From Bombus terrestris (taxonomy: Eukaryota; Arthropoda; Insecta; Hymenoptera; Apidae), in assembly GCF_910591885.1 (NCBI RefSeq), contig NW_025963598.1, positions 310,001 to 374,000 of the forward strand: DNA of 64,000 nt, given 5' to 3'. The position numbers and the translations under genes are program-made. The notes below the pieces were generated by a model that worked only from the letters and a program-made list of their open reading frames with translations, was not told where the DNA came from and did no database searches. The first letter of the stretch is position 1; each line of letters starts with the position of its first letter. This document shows, one piece after another, positions 26,481 through 39,800 of the stretch.

Positions 26481-27330
26481 GACGTTGTCCCACGTTGTCC
26501 CACGTTGTCCCACGTTGTCCCACGGTGTCCAACGATGTCCAACGATGTCCAACGGTGTCCCACGTTGTCCCACGTTGTTCCATGGTTTCCCACGTTGTCC
26601 CACGTTGTCCCACGTTGTCCCACGTTGTCCCACGTTGTCCCACGTTGTCCCACGATGTCCCACGTTGTCCCACGTTGTCCCACGTTGTCCCACGATGTCC
26701 CACGTTGTCCCACGTTGTCCCACGGTGTCCAACGGTGTCCAACGATGTCCCACGTTGTCCCACGTTGTCCCACGTTGTCCCACGTTGTCCCACGATGTCC
26801 CACGTTGTCCCACGTTGTCCCACGTTGTCCCACGTTGTCCCACGTTGTCCCACGACGTCCCACGTTGTCCCACGTTGTCCCACGTTGTCCCACGTTGTCC
26901 CACGTTGTCCCACGTTGTCCCACGTTGTCCCACGTTGTCCCACGTTGTCCCACGTTGTCCCACGTTGTCCCACGGTGTCCAACGATGTCCAACGGTGTCC
27001 AGCGATGTCCAACGGTGTCCCACGTTGTCCCACGTTTTCCCACGTTGTCCCACGTTGTCCCACGGTGTCCAACGATGTCCAACGATGTCCAACGGTGTCC
27101 CACGTTGTCCCACGTTGTTCCATGGTTTCCCACGTTGTCCCACGTTGTCCCACGTTGTCCCACGGTGTCCAACGATGTCCAACGGTGTCCAACGGTGTCC
27201 AACGGTGTCCAACGGTGTCCCACGTTGTCCCACGTTGTCCCACGTTGTCCCACGTTGTCCCACGTTGTCCCACGATGTCCCACGTTGTCCCACGTTGTCC
27301 CACGTTGTCCCACGTTGTCCCACGTGGTCC
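26481..27330 (+). repeat. Higher-order module A, copy 5 (full)
   Basis: Markers are at 26481, 26581, 27001, 27031, 27121 and 27321. The distal half lies 1,420 bp after that of copy 4, so the two form a local tandem. A private CACGACGTCC unit sits at 26851. Confidence 0.88.
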
Positions 27331-28040
27331 CACGTTGTCCCACGTTGTCCCACGGTGTCCAACGATGTCCAACGGTGTCCCACGTTGTCCAACGGTGTCC
27401 CACGTTGTCCCACGTTGTCCCACGTTGTCCCACGTTGTCCCACGATGTCCCACGTTGTCCCACGTTGTCCCACGTTGTCCCACGTTGTCCCACGTTGTCC
27501 CACGTTGTCCCACGTTGTCCCACGTTGTCCCACGTTGTCCCACGTTGTCCCACGTTGTCCCACGTTGTCCCACGTTGTCCCACGGTGTCCCACGGTGTCC
27601 AACGATGTCCAACGGTGTCCCACGTTGTCCCACGTTGTCCCACGATGTCCCACGTTGTCCCACGTTGTCCCACGTTGTCCCACGTTGTCCCACGTTGTCC
27701 CACGTTGTCCCACGTGGTCCCACGTTGTCCCACGTTGTCCCACGGTGTCCAACGATGTCCAACGATGTCCAACGGTGTCCCACGTTGTCCCACGTTGTTC
27801 CATGGTTTCCCACGTTGTCCCACGTTGTCCCACGTTGTCCCACGTTGTCCCACGTTGTCCCACGTTGTCCCACGATGTCCCACGTTGTCCCACGTTGTCC
27901 AACGATGTCCAACGGTGTCCCACGTTGTCCCACGTTGTTCCATGGTTTCCCACGTTGTCCCACGTTGTCCCACGTTGTCCCACGATGTCCCACGTTGTCC
28001 CACGTTGTCCCACGGTGTCCAACGATGTCCAACGGTGTCC

Positions 28041-28480
28041 AGCGATGTCCAACGGTGTCCCACGTTGTCCCACGTTTTCCCACGTTGTCCCACGTTGTCC
28101 CACGGTGTCCAACGATGTCCAACGATGTCCAACGGTGTCCCACGTTGTCCCACGTTGTTCCATGGTTTCCCACGTTGTCCCACGTTGTCCCACGTTGTCC
28201 CACGTTGTCCCACGTTGTCCCACGGTGTCCAGCGATGTCCAACGGTGTCCCACGTTGTCCCACGTTTTCCCACGTTGTCCCACGTTGTCCCACGGTGTCC
28301 AACGATGTCCAACGATGTCCAACGATGTCCAACGGTGTCCAACGGTGTCCAACGGTGTCCAACGGTGTCCCACGTTGTCCCACGTTTTCCCACGTTGTCC
28401 CACGTTGTCCCACGGTGTCCAACGATGTCCAACGATGTCCAACGGTGTCCCACGTTGTCCCACGTTGTTCCATGGTTTCC
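28041..28480 (+). repeat. Scrambled tandem of module A fragments
   Basis: AGCG+CACGTTTTCC pairs at 28041/28071 and 28231/28261, then a lone CACGTTTTCC at 28381, with CATGG units at 28161 and 28471, lie within 440 bp. Elsewhere these markers are spaced over about 0.9 kb. Two further CATGG units at 27801 and 27941, only 140 bp apart, lead into the cluster. Confidence 0.85.
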
Positions 28481-28670
28481 CACGTTGTCCCACGTTGTCC
28501 CACGTTGTCCCACGGTGTCCAACGATGTCCAACGGTGTCCAACGGTGTCCAACGGTGTCCAACGGTGTCCCACGTTGTCCCACGTTGTCCCACGTTGTCC
28601 CACGTTGTCCCACGTTGTCCCACGATGTCCCACGTTGTCCCACGTTGTCCCACGTTGTCCCACGTTGTCC

Positions 28671-31030
28671 CACGTTGTCCCACGTGGTCCCACGTTGTCC
28701 CACGTTGTCCCACGGTGTCCAACGATGTCCAACGGTGTCCCACGTTGTCCAACGGTGTCCCACGTTGTCCCACGTTGTCCCACGTTGTCCCACGTTGTCC
28801 CACGATGTCCCACGTTGTCCCACGTTGTCCCACGTTGTCCCACGTTGTCCCACGTTGTCCCACGTTGTCCCACGTTGTCCCACGTTGTCCCACGTTGTCC
28901 CACGTTGTCCCACGTTGTCCCACGTTGTCCCACGTTGTCCCACGGTGTCCCACGGTGTCCAACGATGTCCAACGGTGTCCCACGTTGTCCCACGTTGTCC
29001 CACGATGTCCCACGTTGTCCCACGTTGTCCCACGTTGTCCCACGTTGTCCCACGTTGTCCCACGTTGTCCCACGTGGTCCCACGTTGTCCCACGTTGTCC
29101 CACGGTGTCCAACGATGTCCAACGGTGTCCCACGTTGTCCAACGGTGTCCCACGTTGTCCCACGTTGTCCCACGTTGTCCCACGTTGTCCCACGATGTCC
29201 CACGTTGTCCCACGTTGTCCCACGTTGTCCCACGTTGTCCCACGTTGTCCCACGTTGTCCCACGTTGTCCCACGTTGTCCCACGTTGTCCCACGTTGTCC
29301 CACGTTGTCCCACGGTGTCCAACGATGTCCAACGGTGTCCAACGGTGTCCCACGGTGTCCAACGGTGTCCCACGTTGTCCCACGTTGTCCCACGTTGTCC
29401 CACGTTGTCCCACGTTGTCCCACGTTGTCCCACGTTGTCCCACGTTGTCCCACGTTGTCCCACGTTGTCCCACGTTGTCCCACGTTGTCCCACGTTGTCC
29501 CACGGTGTCCCACGGTGTCCAACGATGTCCAACGGTGTCCCACGTTGTCCCACGTTGTCCCACGATGTCCCACGTTGTCCCACGTTGTCCCACGTTGTCC
29601 CACGTTGTCCCACGTTGTCCCACGTTGTCCCACGTGGTCCCACGTTGTCCCACGTTGTCCCACGGTGTCCAACGATGTCCAACGGTGTCCCACGTTGTCC
29701 CACGTTGTCCCACGTTGTCCCACGTTGTCCCACGTTGTCCCACGTTGTCCCACGTTGTCCCACGGTGTCCAACGATGTCCAACGGTGTCCAACGGTGTCC
29801 CACGGTGTCCAACGGTGTCCCACGTTGTCCCACGTTGTCCCACGTTGTCCCACGTTGTCCCACGTTGTCCCACGTTGTCCCACGTTGTCCCACGTTGTCC
29901 AACGATGTCCAACGGTGTCCCACGTTGTCCCACGTTGTTCCATGGTTTCCCACGTTGTCCCACGTTGTCCCACGTTGTCCCACGGTGTCCAACGATGTCC
30001 AACGGTGTCCAACGGTGTCCAACGGTGTCCAACGGTGTCCCACGTTGTCCCACGTTGTCCCACGTTGTCCCACGGTGTCCAACGATGTCCAACGGTGTCC
30101 CACGTTGTCCCACGTTGTCCCACGATGTCCCACGTTGTCCCACGTTGTCCCACGTTGTCCCACGTTGTCCAACGTTGTCCGACGTTGTCCCACGTTGTCC
30201 CACGTTGTCCCACGTTGTCCCACGTTGTCCCACGGTGTCCAACGATGTCCAACGGTGTCCAACGGTGTCCCACGTTGTCCCACGTTGTCCCACGTTGTCC
30301 CACGTTGTCCCACGTTGTCCCACGTTGTCCAACGATGTCCAACGGTGTCCCACGTTGTCCCACGTTGTCCCACGTTGTCCCACGTTGTCCCACGTTGTCC
30401 CACGTTGTCCCACGTTGTCCCACGTTGTCCCACGTTGTCCCACGTTGTCCCACGGTGTCCAACGATGTCCAACGGTGTCCCACGTTGTCCAACGGTGTCC
30501 CACGTTGTCCCACGTTGTCCCACGTTGTCCCACGATGTCCCACGTTGTCCCACGTTGTCCCACGTTGTCCCACGTTGTCCCACGTTGTCCCACGTTGTCC
30601 CACGTTGTCCCACGTTGTCCCACGTTGTCCCACGTTGTCCCACGTTGTCCCACGGTGTCCAACGATGTCCAACGGTGTCCAACGGTGTCCCACGGTGTCC
30701 AACGGTGTCCCACGTTGTCCCACGTTGTCCCACGTTGTCCCACGTTGTCCCACGTTGTCCCACGTTGTCCCACGTTGTCCCACGTTGTCCCACGTTGTCC
30801 CACGTTGTCCCACGTTGTCCCACGTTGTCCCACGTTGTCCCACGGTGTCCCACGGTGTCCAACGATGTCCAACGGTGTCCCACGTTGTCCCACGTTGTCC
30901 CACGATGTCCCACGTTGTCCCACGTTGTCCCACGTTGTCCCACGTTGTCCCACGTTGTCCCACGTTGTCCCACGATGTCCCACGTTGTCCCACGTTGTCC
31001 CACGTTGTCCCACGTTGTCCCACGTTGTCC
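28671..31030 (+). repeat. Duplicated block D4, left copy (about 2.4 kb)
   Basis: It matches 32351-34710 at 3,680 bp. Shared landmarks are CACGTGG at 28681, 29071 and 29631, CATGG at 29941, AACGTTG+GACG at 30171-30181, and CACGAT at 30531, 30901 and 30971. At least three substitutions separate the copies, including CACGTTG at 30421 for CACGTGG and CACGGTG at 28941 for CACGTTG. Confidence 0.91.
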
Positions 31031-31520
31031 CACGTTGTCCCACGTTGTCCCACGTTGTCCCACGATGTCCCACGTTGTCCCACGTTGTCCCACGTTGTCC
31101 CACGTTGTCCCACGTTGTCCCACGTTGTCCCACGTTGTCCCACGTTGTCCCACGTTGTCCCACGTTGTCCCACGTTGTCCCACGTTGTCCCACGTTGTCC
31201 CACGGTGTCCCACGGTGTCCAACGATGTCCAACGGTGTCCCACGTTGTCCCACGTTGTCCCACGATGTCCCACGTTGTCCCACGTTGTCCCACGTTGTCC
31301 CACGTTGTCCCACGTTGTCCCACGTTGTCCCACGTGGTCCCACGTTGTCCCACGTTGTCCCACGGTGTCCAACGATGTCCAACGGTGTCCCACGTTGTCC
31401 AACGGTGTCCCACGTTGTCCCACGTTGTCCCACGTTGTCCCACGTTGTCCCACGATGTCCCACGTTGTCCCACGTTGTCCCACGATGTCCCACGTTGTCC
31501 CACGTTGTCCCACGTTGTCC

Positions 31521-32370
31521 GACGTTGTCCCACGTTGTCCCACGTTGTCCCACGTTGTCCCACGGTGTCCAACGATGTCCAACGATGTCCAACGGTGTCC
31601 CACGTTGTCCCACGTTGTTCCATGGTTTCCCACGTTGTCCCACGTTGTCCCACGTTGTCCCACGTTGTCCCACGTTGTCCCACGTTGTCCCACGATGTCC
31701 CACGTTGTCCCACGTTGTCCCACGTTGTCCCACGATGTCCCACGTTGTCCCACGTTGTCCCACGGTGTCCAACGGTGTCCAACGATGTCCCACGTTGTCC
31801 CACGTTGTCCCACGTTGTCCCACGTTGTCCCACGATGTCCCACGTTGTCCCACGTTGTCCCACGTTGTCCCACGTTGTCCCACGTTGTCCCACGTTGTCC
31901 CACGTTGTCCCACGTTGTCCCACGTTGTCCCACGTTGTCCCACGTTGTCCCACGTTGTCCCACGTTGTCCCACGTTGTCCCACGTTGTCCCACGTTGTCC
32001 CACGTTGTCCCACGGTGTCCAACGATGTCCAACGGTGTCCAGCGATGTCCAACGGTGTCCCACGTTGTCCCACGTTTTCCCACGTTGTCCCACGTTGTCC
32101 CACGGTGTCCAACGATGTCCAACGATGTCCAACGGTGTCCCACGTTGTCCCACGTTGTTCCATGGTTTCCCACGTTGTCCCACGTTGTCCCACGTTGTCC
32201 CACGGTGTCCAACGATGTCCAACGGTGTCCAACGGTGTCCAACGGTGTCCAACGGTGTCCCACGTTGTCCCACGTTGTCCCACGTTGTCCCACGTTGTCC
32301 CACGTTGTCCCACGATGTCCCACGTTGTCCCACGTTGTCCCACGTTGTCCCACGTTGTCCCACGTGGTCC
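31521..32370 (+). repeat. Higher-order module A, copy 6 (full)
   Basis: Markers are at 31521, 31621, 32041, 32071, 32161 and 32361, standard spacing. Its distal end overlaps the start of the 32351-34710 duplicated block. Confidence 0.88.
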
Positions 32371-34710
32371 CACGTTGTCCCACGTTGTCCCACGGTGTCC
32401 AACGATGTCCAACGGTGTCCCACGTTGTCCAACGGTGTCCCACGTTGTCCCACGTTGTCCCACGTTGTCCCACGTTGTCCCACGATGTCCCACGTTGTCC
32501 CACGTTGTCCCACGTTGTCCCACGTTGTCCCACGTTGTCCCACGTTGTCCCACGTTGTCCCACGTTGTCCCACGTTGTCCCACGTTGTCCCACGTTGTCC
32601 CACGTTGTCCCACGTTGTCCCACGTTGTCCCACGGTGTCCAACGATGTCCAACGGTGTCCCACGTTGTCCCACGTTGTCCCACGATGTCCCACGTTGTCC
32701 CACGTTGTCCCACGTTGTCCCACGTTGTCCCACGTTGTCCCACGTTGTCCCACGTGGTCCCACGTTGTCCCACGTTGTCCCACGGTGTCCAACGATGTCC
32801 AACGGTGTCCCACGTTGTCCAACGGTGTCCCACGTTGTCCCACGTTGTCCCACGTTGTCCCACGTTGTCCCACGATGTCCCACGTTGTCCCACGTTGTCC
32901 CACGTTGTCCCACGTTGTCCCACGTTGTCCCACGTTGTCCCACGTTGTCCCACGTTGTCCCACGTTGTCCCACGTTGTCCCACGTTGTCCCACGGTGTCC
33001 AACGATGTCCAACGGTGTCCAACGGTGTCCCACGGTGTCCAACGGTGTCCCACGTTGTCCCACGTTGTCCCACGTTGTCCCACGTTGTCCCACGTTGTCC
33101 CACGTTGTCCCACGTTGTCCCACGTTGTCCCACGTTGTCCCTTGTTGTCCCACGTTGTCCCACGTTGTCCCACGTTGTCCCACGGTGTCCCACGGTGTCC
33201 AACGATGTCCAACGGTGTCCCACGTTGTCCCACGTTGTCCCACGATGTCCCACGTTGTCCCACGTTGTCCCACGTTGTCCCACGTTGTCCCACGTTGTCC
33301 CACGTTGTCCCACGTGGTCCCACGTTGTCCCACGTTGTCCCACGGTGTCCAACGATGTCCAACGGTGTCCCACGTTGTCCCACGTTGTCCCACGTTGTCC
33401 CACGTTGTCCCACGTTGTCCCACGTTGTCCCACGTTGTCCCACGGTGTCCAACGATGTCCAACGGTGTCCAACGGTGTCCCACGGTGTCCAACGGTGTCC
33501 CACGTTGTCCCACGTTGTCCCACGTTGTCCCACGTTGTCCCACGTTGTCCCACGTTGTCCCACGTTGTCCCACGTTGTCCAACGATGTCCAACGGTGTCC
33601 CACGTTGTCCCACGTTGTTCCATGGTTTCCCACGTTGTCCCACGTTGTCCCACGTTGTCCCACGGTGTCCAACGATGTCCAACGGTGTCCAACGGTGTCC
33701 AACGGTGTCCAACGGTGTCCCACGTTGTCCCACGTTGTCCCACGTTGTCCCACGGTGTCCAACGATGTCCAACGGTGTCCCACGTTGTCCCACGTTGTCC
33801 CACGATGTCCCACGTTGTCCCACGTTGTCCCACGTTGTCCCACGTTGTCCAACGTTGTCCGACGTTGTCCCACGTTGTCCCACGTTGTCCCACGTTGTCC
33901 CACGTTGTCCCACGGTGTCCAACGATGTCCAACGGTGTCCAACGGTGTCCCACGTTGTCCCACGTTGTCCCACGTTGTCCCACGTTGTCCCACGTTGTCC
34001 CACGTTGTCCAACGATGTCCAACGGTGTCCCACGTTGTCCCACGTTGTCCCACGTTGTCCCACGTTGTCCCACGTTGTCCCACGTTGTCCCACGTTGTCC
34101 CACGTGGTCCCACGTTGTCCCACGTTGTCCCACGGTGTCCAACGATGTCCAACGGTGTCCCACGTTGTCCAACGGTGTCCCACGTTGTCCCACGTTGTCC
34201 CACGTTGTCCCACGATGTCCCACGTTGTCCCACGTTGTCCCACGTTGTCCCACGTTGTCCCACGTTGTCCCACGTTGTCCCACGTTGTCCCACGTTGTCC
34301 CACGTTGTCCCACGTTGTCCCACGTTGTCCCACGGTGTCCAACGATGTCCAACGGTGTCCAACGGTGTCCCACGGTGTCCAACGGTGTCCCACGTTGTCC
34401 CACGTTGTCCCACGTTGTCCCACGTTGTCCCACGTTGTCCCACGTTGTCCCACGTTGTCCCACGTTGTCCCACGTTGTCCCACGTTGTCCCACGTTGTCC
34501 CACGTTGTCCCACGTTGTCCCACGGTGTCCCACGGTGTCCAACGATGTCCAACGGTGTCCCACGTTGTCCCACGTTGTCCCACGATGTCCCACGTTGTCC
34601 CACGTTGTCCCACGTTGTCCCACGTTGTCCCACGTTGTCCCACGTTGTCCCACGATGTCCCACGTTGTCCCACGTTGTCCCACGTTGTCCCACGTTGTCC
34701 CACGTTGTCC
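32351..34710 (+). repeat. Duplicated block D4, right copy
   Basis: This is the second copy of 28671-31030. It carries a private CTTGTTGTCC unit at 33141, which removes that unit's CpG. The match ends where CACGGTGTCC appears at 34711. Confidence 0.91.
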
Positions 34711-35100
34711 CACGGTGTCCCACGGTGTCCAACGATGTCCAACGGTGTCCCACGTTGTCCCACGTTGTCCCACGATGTCCCACGTTGTCCAACGGTGTCC
34801 CACGTTGTCCCACGTTGTCCCACGTTGTCCCACGTTGTCCCACGATGTCCCACGTTGTCCCACGTTGTCCCACGTTGTCCCACGTTGTCCCACGTTGTCC
34901 CACGTTGTCCCACGTTGTCCCACGTTGTCCCACGTTGTCCCACGTTGTCCCACGTTGTCCCACGGTGTCCAACGATGTCCAACGGTGTCCAACGGTGTCC
35001 CACGGTGTCCAACGGTGTCCCACGTTGTCCCACGTTGTCCCACGTTGTCCCACGTTGTCCCACGTTGTCCCACGTTGTCCCACGTTGTCCCACGTTGTCC

Positions 35101-36890
35101 AACGATGTCCAACGGCGTCCCACGTTGTCCCACGTTGTTCCACGGTTTCCCACGTTGTCCCACGTTGTCCCACGTTGTCCCACGGTGTCCAACGATGTCC
35201 AACGGTGTCCAACGGTGTCCAACGGTGTCCAACGGTGTCCCACGTTGTCCCACGTTGTCCCACGTTGTCCCACGGTGTCCAACGATGTCCAACGGTGTCC
35301 CACGTTGTCCCACGTTGTCCCACGATGTCCCACGTTGTCCCACGTTGTCCCACGTTGTCCCACGTTGTCCAACGTTGTCCCACGTTGTCCCACGTTGTCC
35401 CACGTTGTCCCACGTTGTCCCACGTTGTCCCACGGTGTCCCACGATGTCCAACGGTGTCCCACGTTGTCCCACGTTGTCCCACGTTGTCCCACGTTGTCC
35501 CACGTTGTCCCACGTTGTCCAACGATGTCCAACGGTGTCCCACGTTGTCCCACGTTGTCCCACGTTGTCCCACGTTGTCCCACGTTGTCCCACGTTGTCC
35601 CACATTGTCCCACGTTGTCCCACGTTGTCCCACGTTGTCCCACGTTGTCCCACGTTGTCCCACGGTGTCCAACGGTGTCCAACGATGTCCCACGTTGTCC
35701 CACGTTGTCCCACGTTGTCCCACGTTGTCCCACGATGTCCCACGTTGTCCCACGTTGTCCCACGTTGTCCCACGTTGTCCCACGTTGTCCCACGTTGTCC
35801 AACGATGTCCAACGGTGTCCCACGTTGTCCCACGTTGTTCCATGGTTTCCCACGTTGTCCCACGTTGTCCCACGTTGTCCCACGGTGTCCAACGATGTCC
35901 AACGGTGTCCAACGGTGTCCAACGGTGTCCAACGGTGTCCCACGTTGTCCCACGTTGTCCCACGTTGTCCCACGTTGTCCAACGATGTCCAACGGTGTCC
36001 CACGTTGTCCCACGTTGTCCCACGATGTCCCACGTTGTCCCACGTTGTCCCACGTTGTCCCACGTTGTCCCACGTTGTCCCACGTTGTCCCACGTTGTCC
36101 CACGTTGTCCCACGTTGTCCCACGTTGTCCCACGTTGTCCCACGTTGTCCCACGTTGTCCCACGGTGTCCAACGGTGTCCAACGATGTCCCACGTTGTCC
36201 CACGTTGTCCCACGTTGTCCCACGATGTCCCACGTTGTCCCACGTTGTCCCACGTTGTCCCACGTTGTCCCACGTTGTCCCACGTTGTCCCACGTTGTCC
36301 CACGTTGTCCCACGTTGTCCCACGTTGTCCCACGTTGTCCCACGTTGTCCCACGGTGTCCAACGATGTCCAACGGTGTCCAGCGATGTCCAACGGTGTCC
36401 CACGTTGTCCCACGTTTTCCCACGTTGTCCCACGTTGTCCCACGGTGTCCAACGATGTCCAACGATGTCCAACGGTGTCCCACGTTGTCCCACGTTGTTC
36501 CATGGTTTCCCACGTTGTCCCACGTTGTCCCACGTTGTCCCACGGTGTCCAACGATGTCCAACGGTGTCCAACGGTGTCCAACGGTGTCCAACGGTGTCC
36601 CACGTTGTCCCACGTTGTCCCACGTTGTCCCACGTTGTCCCACGTTGTCCCACGTTGTCCCACGTTGTCCCACGATGTCCCACGTTGTCCCACGTTGTCC
36701 CACGTTGTCCCACGTTGTCCCACGTGGTCCCACGTTGTCCCACGTTGTCCCACGGTGTCCAACGATGTCCAACGGTGTCCCACGTTGTCCAACGGTGTCC
36801 CACGTTGTCCCACGTTGTCCCACGTTGTCCCACGTTGTCCCACGTTGTCCCACGTTGTCCCACGTTGTCCCACGTTGTCCCACGTTGTCC
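35101..36890 (+). repeat. Duplicated block D9, left copy
   Basis: It matches 43531-45310 at 8,420-8,440 bp, the offset moving by single units inside CACGTTGTCC runs. The rare AACGGCGTCC at 35111/43541 is found only in these two places. The left copy has CACGGTTTCC at 35141 where the right has CATGGTTTCC at 43571, and a private CACATTGTCC at 35601. Confidence 0.88.
36381..36730 (+). repeat. Module A, distal half, variant spacing
   Basis: AGCG is at 36381, CACGTTTTCC at 36411, CATGG at 36501 and CACGTGG at 36721 (+340 instead of +320, two units gained). The upstream GACG marker is missing; instead a CATGG lies 540 bp before AGCG (35841), an arrangement shared only with the copy at 44821. Confidence 0.85.
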
Positions 36891-38230
36891 CACGTTGTCC
36901 CACGTGGTCCCACGTTGTCCCACGTTGTCCCACGGTGTCCAACGATGTCCAACGGTGTCCCACGTTGTCCAACGGTGTCCCACGTTGTCCCACGTTGTCC
37001 CACGTTGTCCCACGTTGTCCCACGATGTCCCACGTTGTCCCACGTTGTCCCACGTTGTCCCACGTTGTCCCACGTTGTCCCACGTTGTCCCACGTTGTCC
37101 CACGTTGTCCCACGTTGTCCCACGTTGTCCCACGTTGTCCCACGGTGTCCAACGATGTCCAACGGTGTCCAACGGTGTCCCACGGTGTCCAACGGTGTCC
37201 CACGTTGTCCCACGTTGTCCCACGTTGTCCCACGTTGTCCCACGTTGTCCCACGTTGTCCCACGTTGTCCCACGTTGTCCCACGTTGTCCCACGTTGTCC
37301 CACGTTGTCCCACGTTGTCCCACGTTGTCCCACGTTGTCCCACGGTGTCCCACGGTGTCCAACGATGTCCAACGGTGTCCCACGTTGTCCCACGTTGTCC
37401 CACGATGTCCCACGTTGTCCCACGTTGTCCCACGTTGTCCCACGTTGTCCCACGTTGTCCCACGTTGTCCCACGTGGTCCCACGTTGTCCCACGTTGTCC
37501 CACGGTGTCCAACGATGTCCAACGGTGTCCCACGTTGTCCAACGGTGTCCCACGTTGTCCCACGTTGTCCCACGTTGTCCCACGTTGTCCCACGATGTCC
37601 CACGTTGTCCCACGTTGTCCCACGTTGTCCCACGTTGTCCCACGTTGTCCCACGTTGTCCCACGTTGTCCCACGTTGTCCCACGTTGTCCCACGTTGTCC
37701 CACGTTGTCCCACGGTGTCCAACGATGTCCAACGGTGTCCAACGGTGTCCCACGGTGTCCAACGGTGTCCCACGTTGTCCAACGATGTCCAACGGTGTCC
37801 CACGTTGTCCCACGTTGTCCCACGTTGTCCCACGTTGTCCCACGTTGTCCCACGTTGTCCCACGTTGTCCCACGTTGTCCCACGTTGTCCCACGTTGTCC
37901 CACGTTGTCCCACGTTGTCCCACGTTGTCCAACGATGTCCAACGGTGTCCCACGTTGTCCCACGTTGTCCCACGTTGTCCCACGTTGTCCCACGTTGTCC
38001 CACGTTGTCCCACGTTGTCCCACGTTGTCCCACGTTGTCCCACGTTGTCCCACGTTGTCCCACGTTGTCCCACGGTGTCCAACGGTGTCCAACGATGTCC
38101 CACGTTGTCCCACGTTGTCCCACGTTGTCCCACGTTGTCCCACGATGTCCCACGTTGTCCCACGTTGTCCCACGTTGTCCCACGTTGTCCCACGTTGTCC
38201 CACGTTGTCCCACGTTGTCCCACGTTGTCC

Positions 38231-39800
38231 CACGTTGTCCGACGTTGTCCCACGTTGTCCCACGTTGTCCCACGTTGTCCCACGGTGTCCAACGATGTCC
38301 AACGATGTCCAACGGTGTCCCACGTTGTCCCACGTTGTTCCATGGTTTCCCACGTTGTCCCACGTTGTCCCACGTTGTCCCACGGTGTCCAACGATGTCC
38401 AACGGTGTCCAACGGTGTCCAACGGTGTCCCACGTTGTCCCACGATGTCCCACGTTGTCCCACGTTGTCCCACGGTGTCCAACGGTGTCCAACGATGTCC
38501 CACGTTGTCCCACGTTGTCCCACGTTGTCCCACGTTGTCCCACGATGTCCCACGTTGTCCCACGTTGTCCCACGTTGTCCCACGTTGTCCCACGTTGTCC
38601 CACGTTGTCCCACGTTGTCCCACGTTGTCCCACGTTGTCCCACGATGTCCCACGTTGTCCCACGTTGTCCCACGTTGTCCCACGTTGTCCCACGTTGTCC
38701 CACGTTGTCCCACGTTGTCCCACGTTGTCCGACGTTGTCCCACGTTGTCCCACGTTGTCCCACGTTGTCCCACGGTGTCCAACGATGTCCAACGATGTCC
38801 AACGGTGTCCCACGTTGTCCCACGTTGTTCCATGGTTTCCCACGTTGTCCCACGTTGTCCCACGTTGTCCCACGTTGTCCCACGTTGTCCCACGTTGTCC
38901 CACGATGTCCCACGTTGTCCCACGTTGTCCCACGTTGTCCCACGATGTCCCACGTTGTCCCACGTTGTCCCACGGTGTCCAACGGTGTCCAACGATGTCC
39001 CACGTTGTCCCACGTTGTCCCACGTTGTCCCACGTTGTCCCACGATGTCCCACGTTGTCCCACGTTGTCCCACGTTGTCCCACGTTGTCCCACGTTGTCC
39101 CACGATGTCCCACGTTGTCCCACGTTGTCCCACGTTGTCCCACGTTGTCCCACGTTGTCCCACGTTGTCCCACGTTGTCCCACGTTGTCCCACGTTGTCC
39201 CACGTTGTCCCACGTTGTCCCACGGTGTCCAACGATGTCCAACGGTGTCCAGCGATGTCCAACGGTGTCCCACGTTGTCCCACGTTTTCCCACGTTGTCC
39301 CACGTTGTCCCACGGTGTCCAACGATGTCCAACGATGTCCAACGGTGTCCCACGTTGTCCCACGTTGTTCCATGGTTTCCCACGTTGTCCCACGTTGTCC
39401 CACGTTGTCCCACGGTGTCCAACGATGTCCAACGGTGTCCAACGGTGTCCAACGGTGTCCAACGGTGTCCCACGTTGTCCCACGTTGTCCCACGTTGTCC
39501 CACGTTGTCCCACGTTGTCCCACGATGTCCCACGTTGTCCCACGTTGTCCCACGTTGTCCCACGTTGTCCCACGTGGTCCCACGTTGTCCCACGTTGTCC
39601 CACGGTGTCCAACGATGTCCAACGGTGTCCCACGTTGTCCAACGGTGTCCCACGTTGTCCCACGTTGTCCCACGTTGTCCCACGTTGTCCCACGATGTCC
39701 CACGTTGTCCCACGTTGTCCCACGTTGTCCCACGTTGTCCCACGTTGTCCCACGTTGTCCCACGTTGTCCCACGTTGTCCCACGTTGTCCCACGTTGTCC
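38231..39800 (+). repeat. Duplicated block D7, right copy
   Basis: This is the second copy of 22001-23570, carrying module A copy 7. Left of 38231 the sequence differs from that left of 22001, and right of 39800 the copies drift by one unit. Confidence 0.9.
38731..39580 (+). repeat. Higher-order module A, copy 7 (full)
   Basis: Markers are at 38731, 38831, 39251, 39281, 39371 and 39571, standard spacing. It is a long-range twin of copy 3. Confidence 0.9.
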
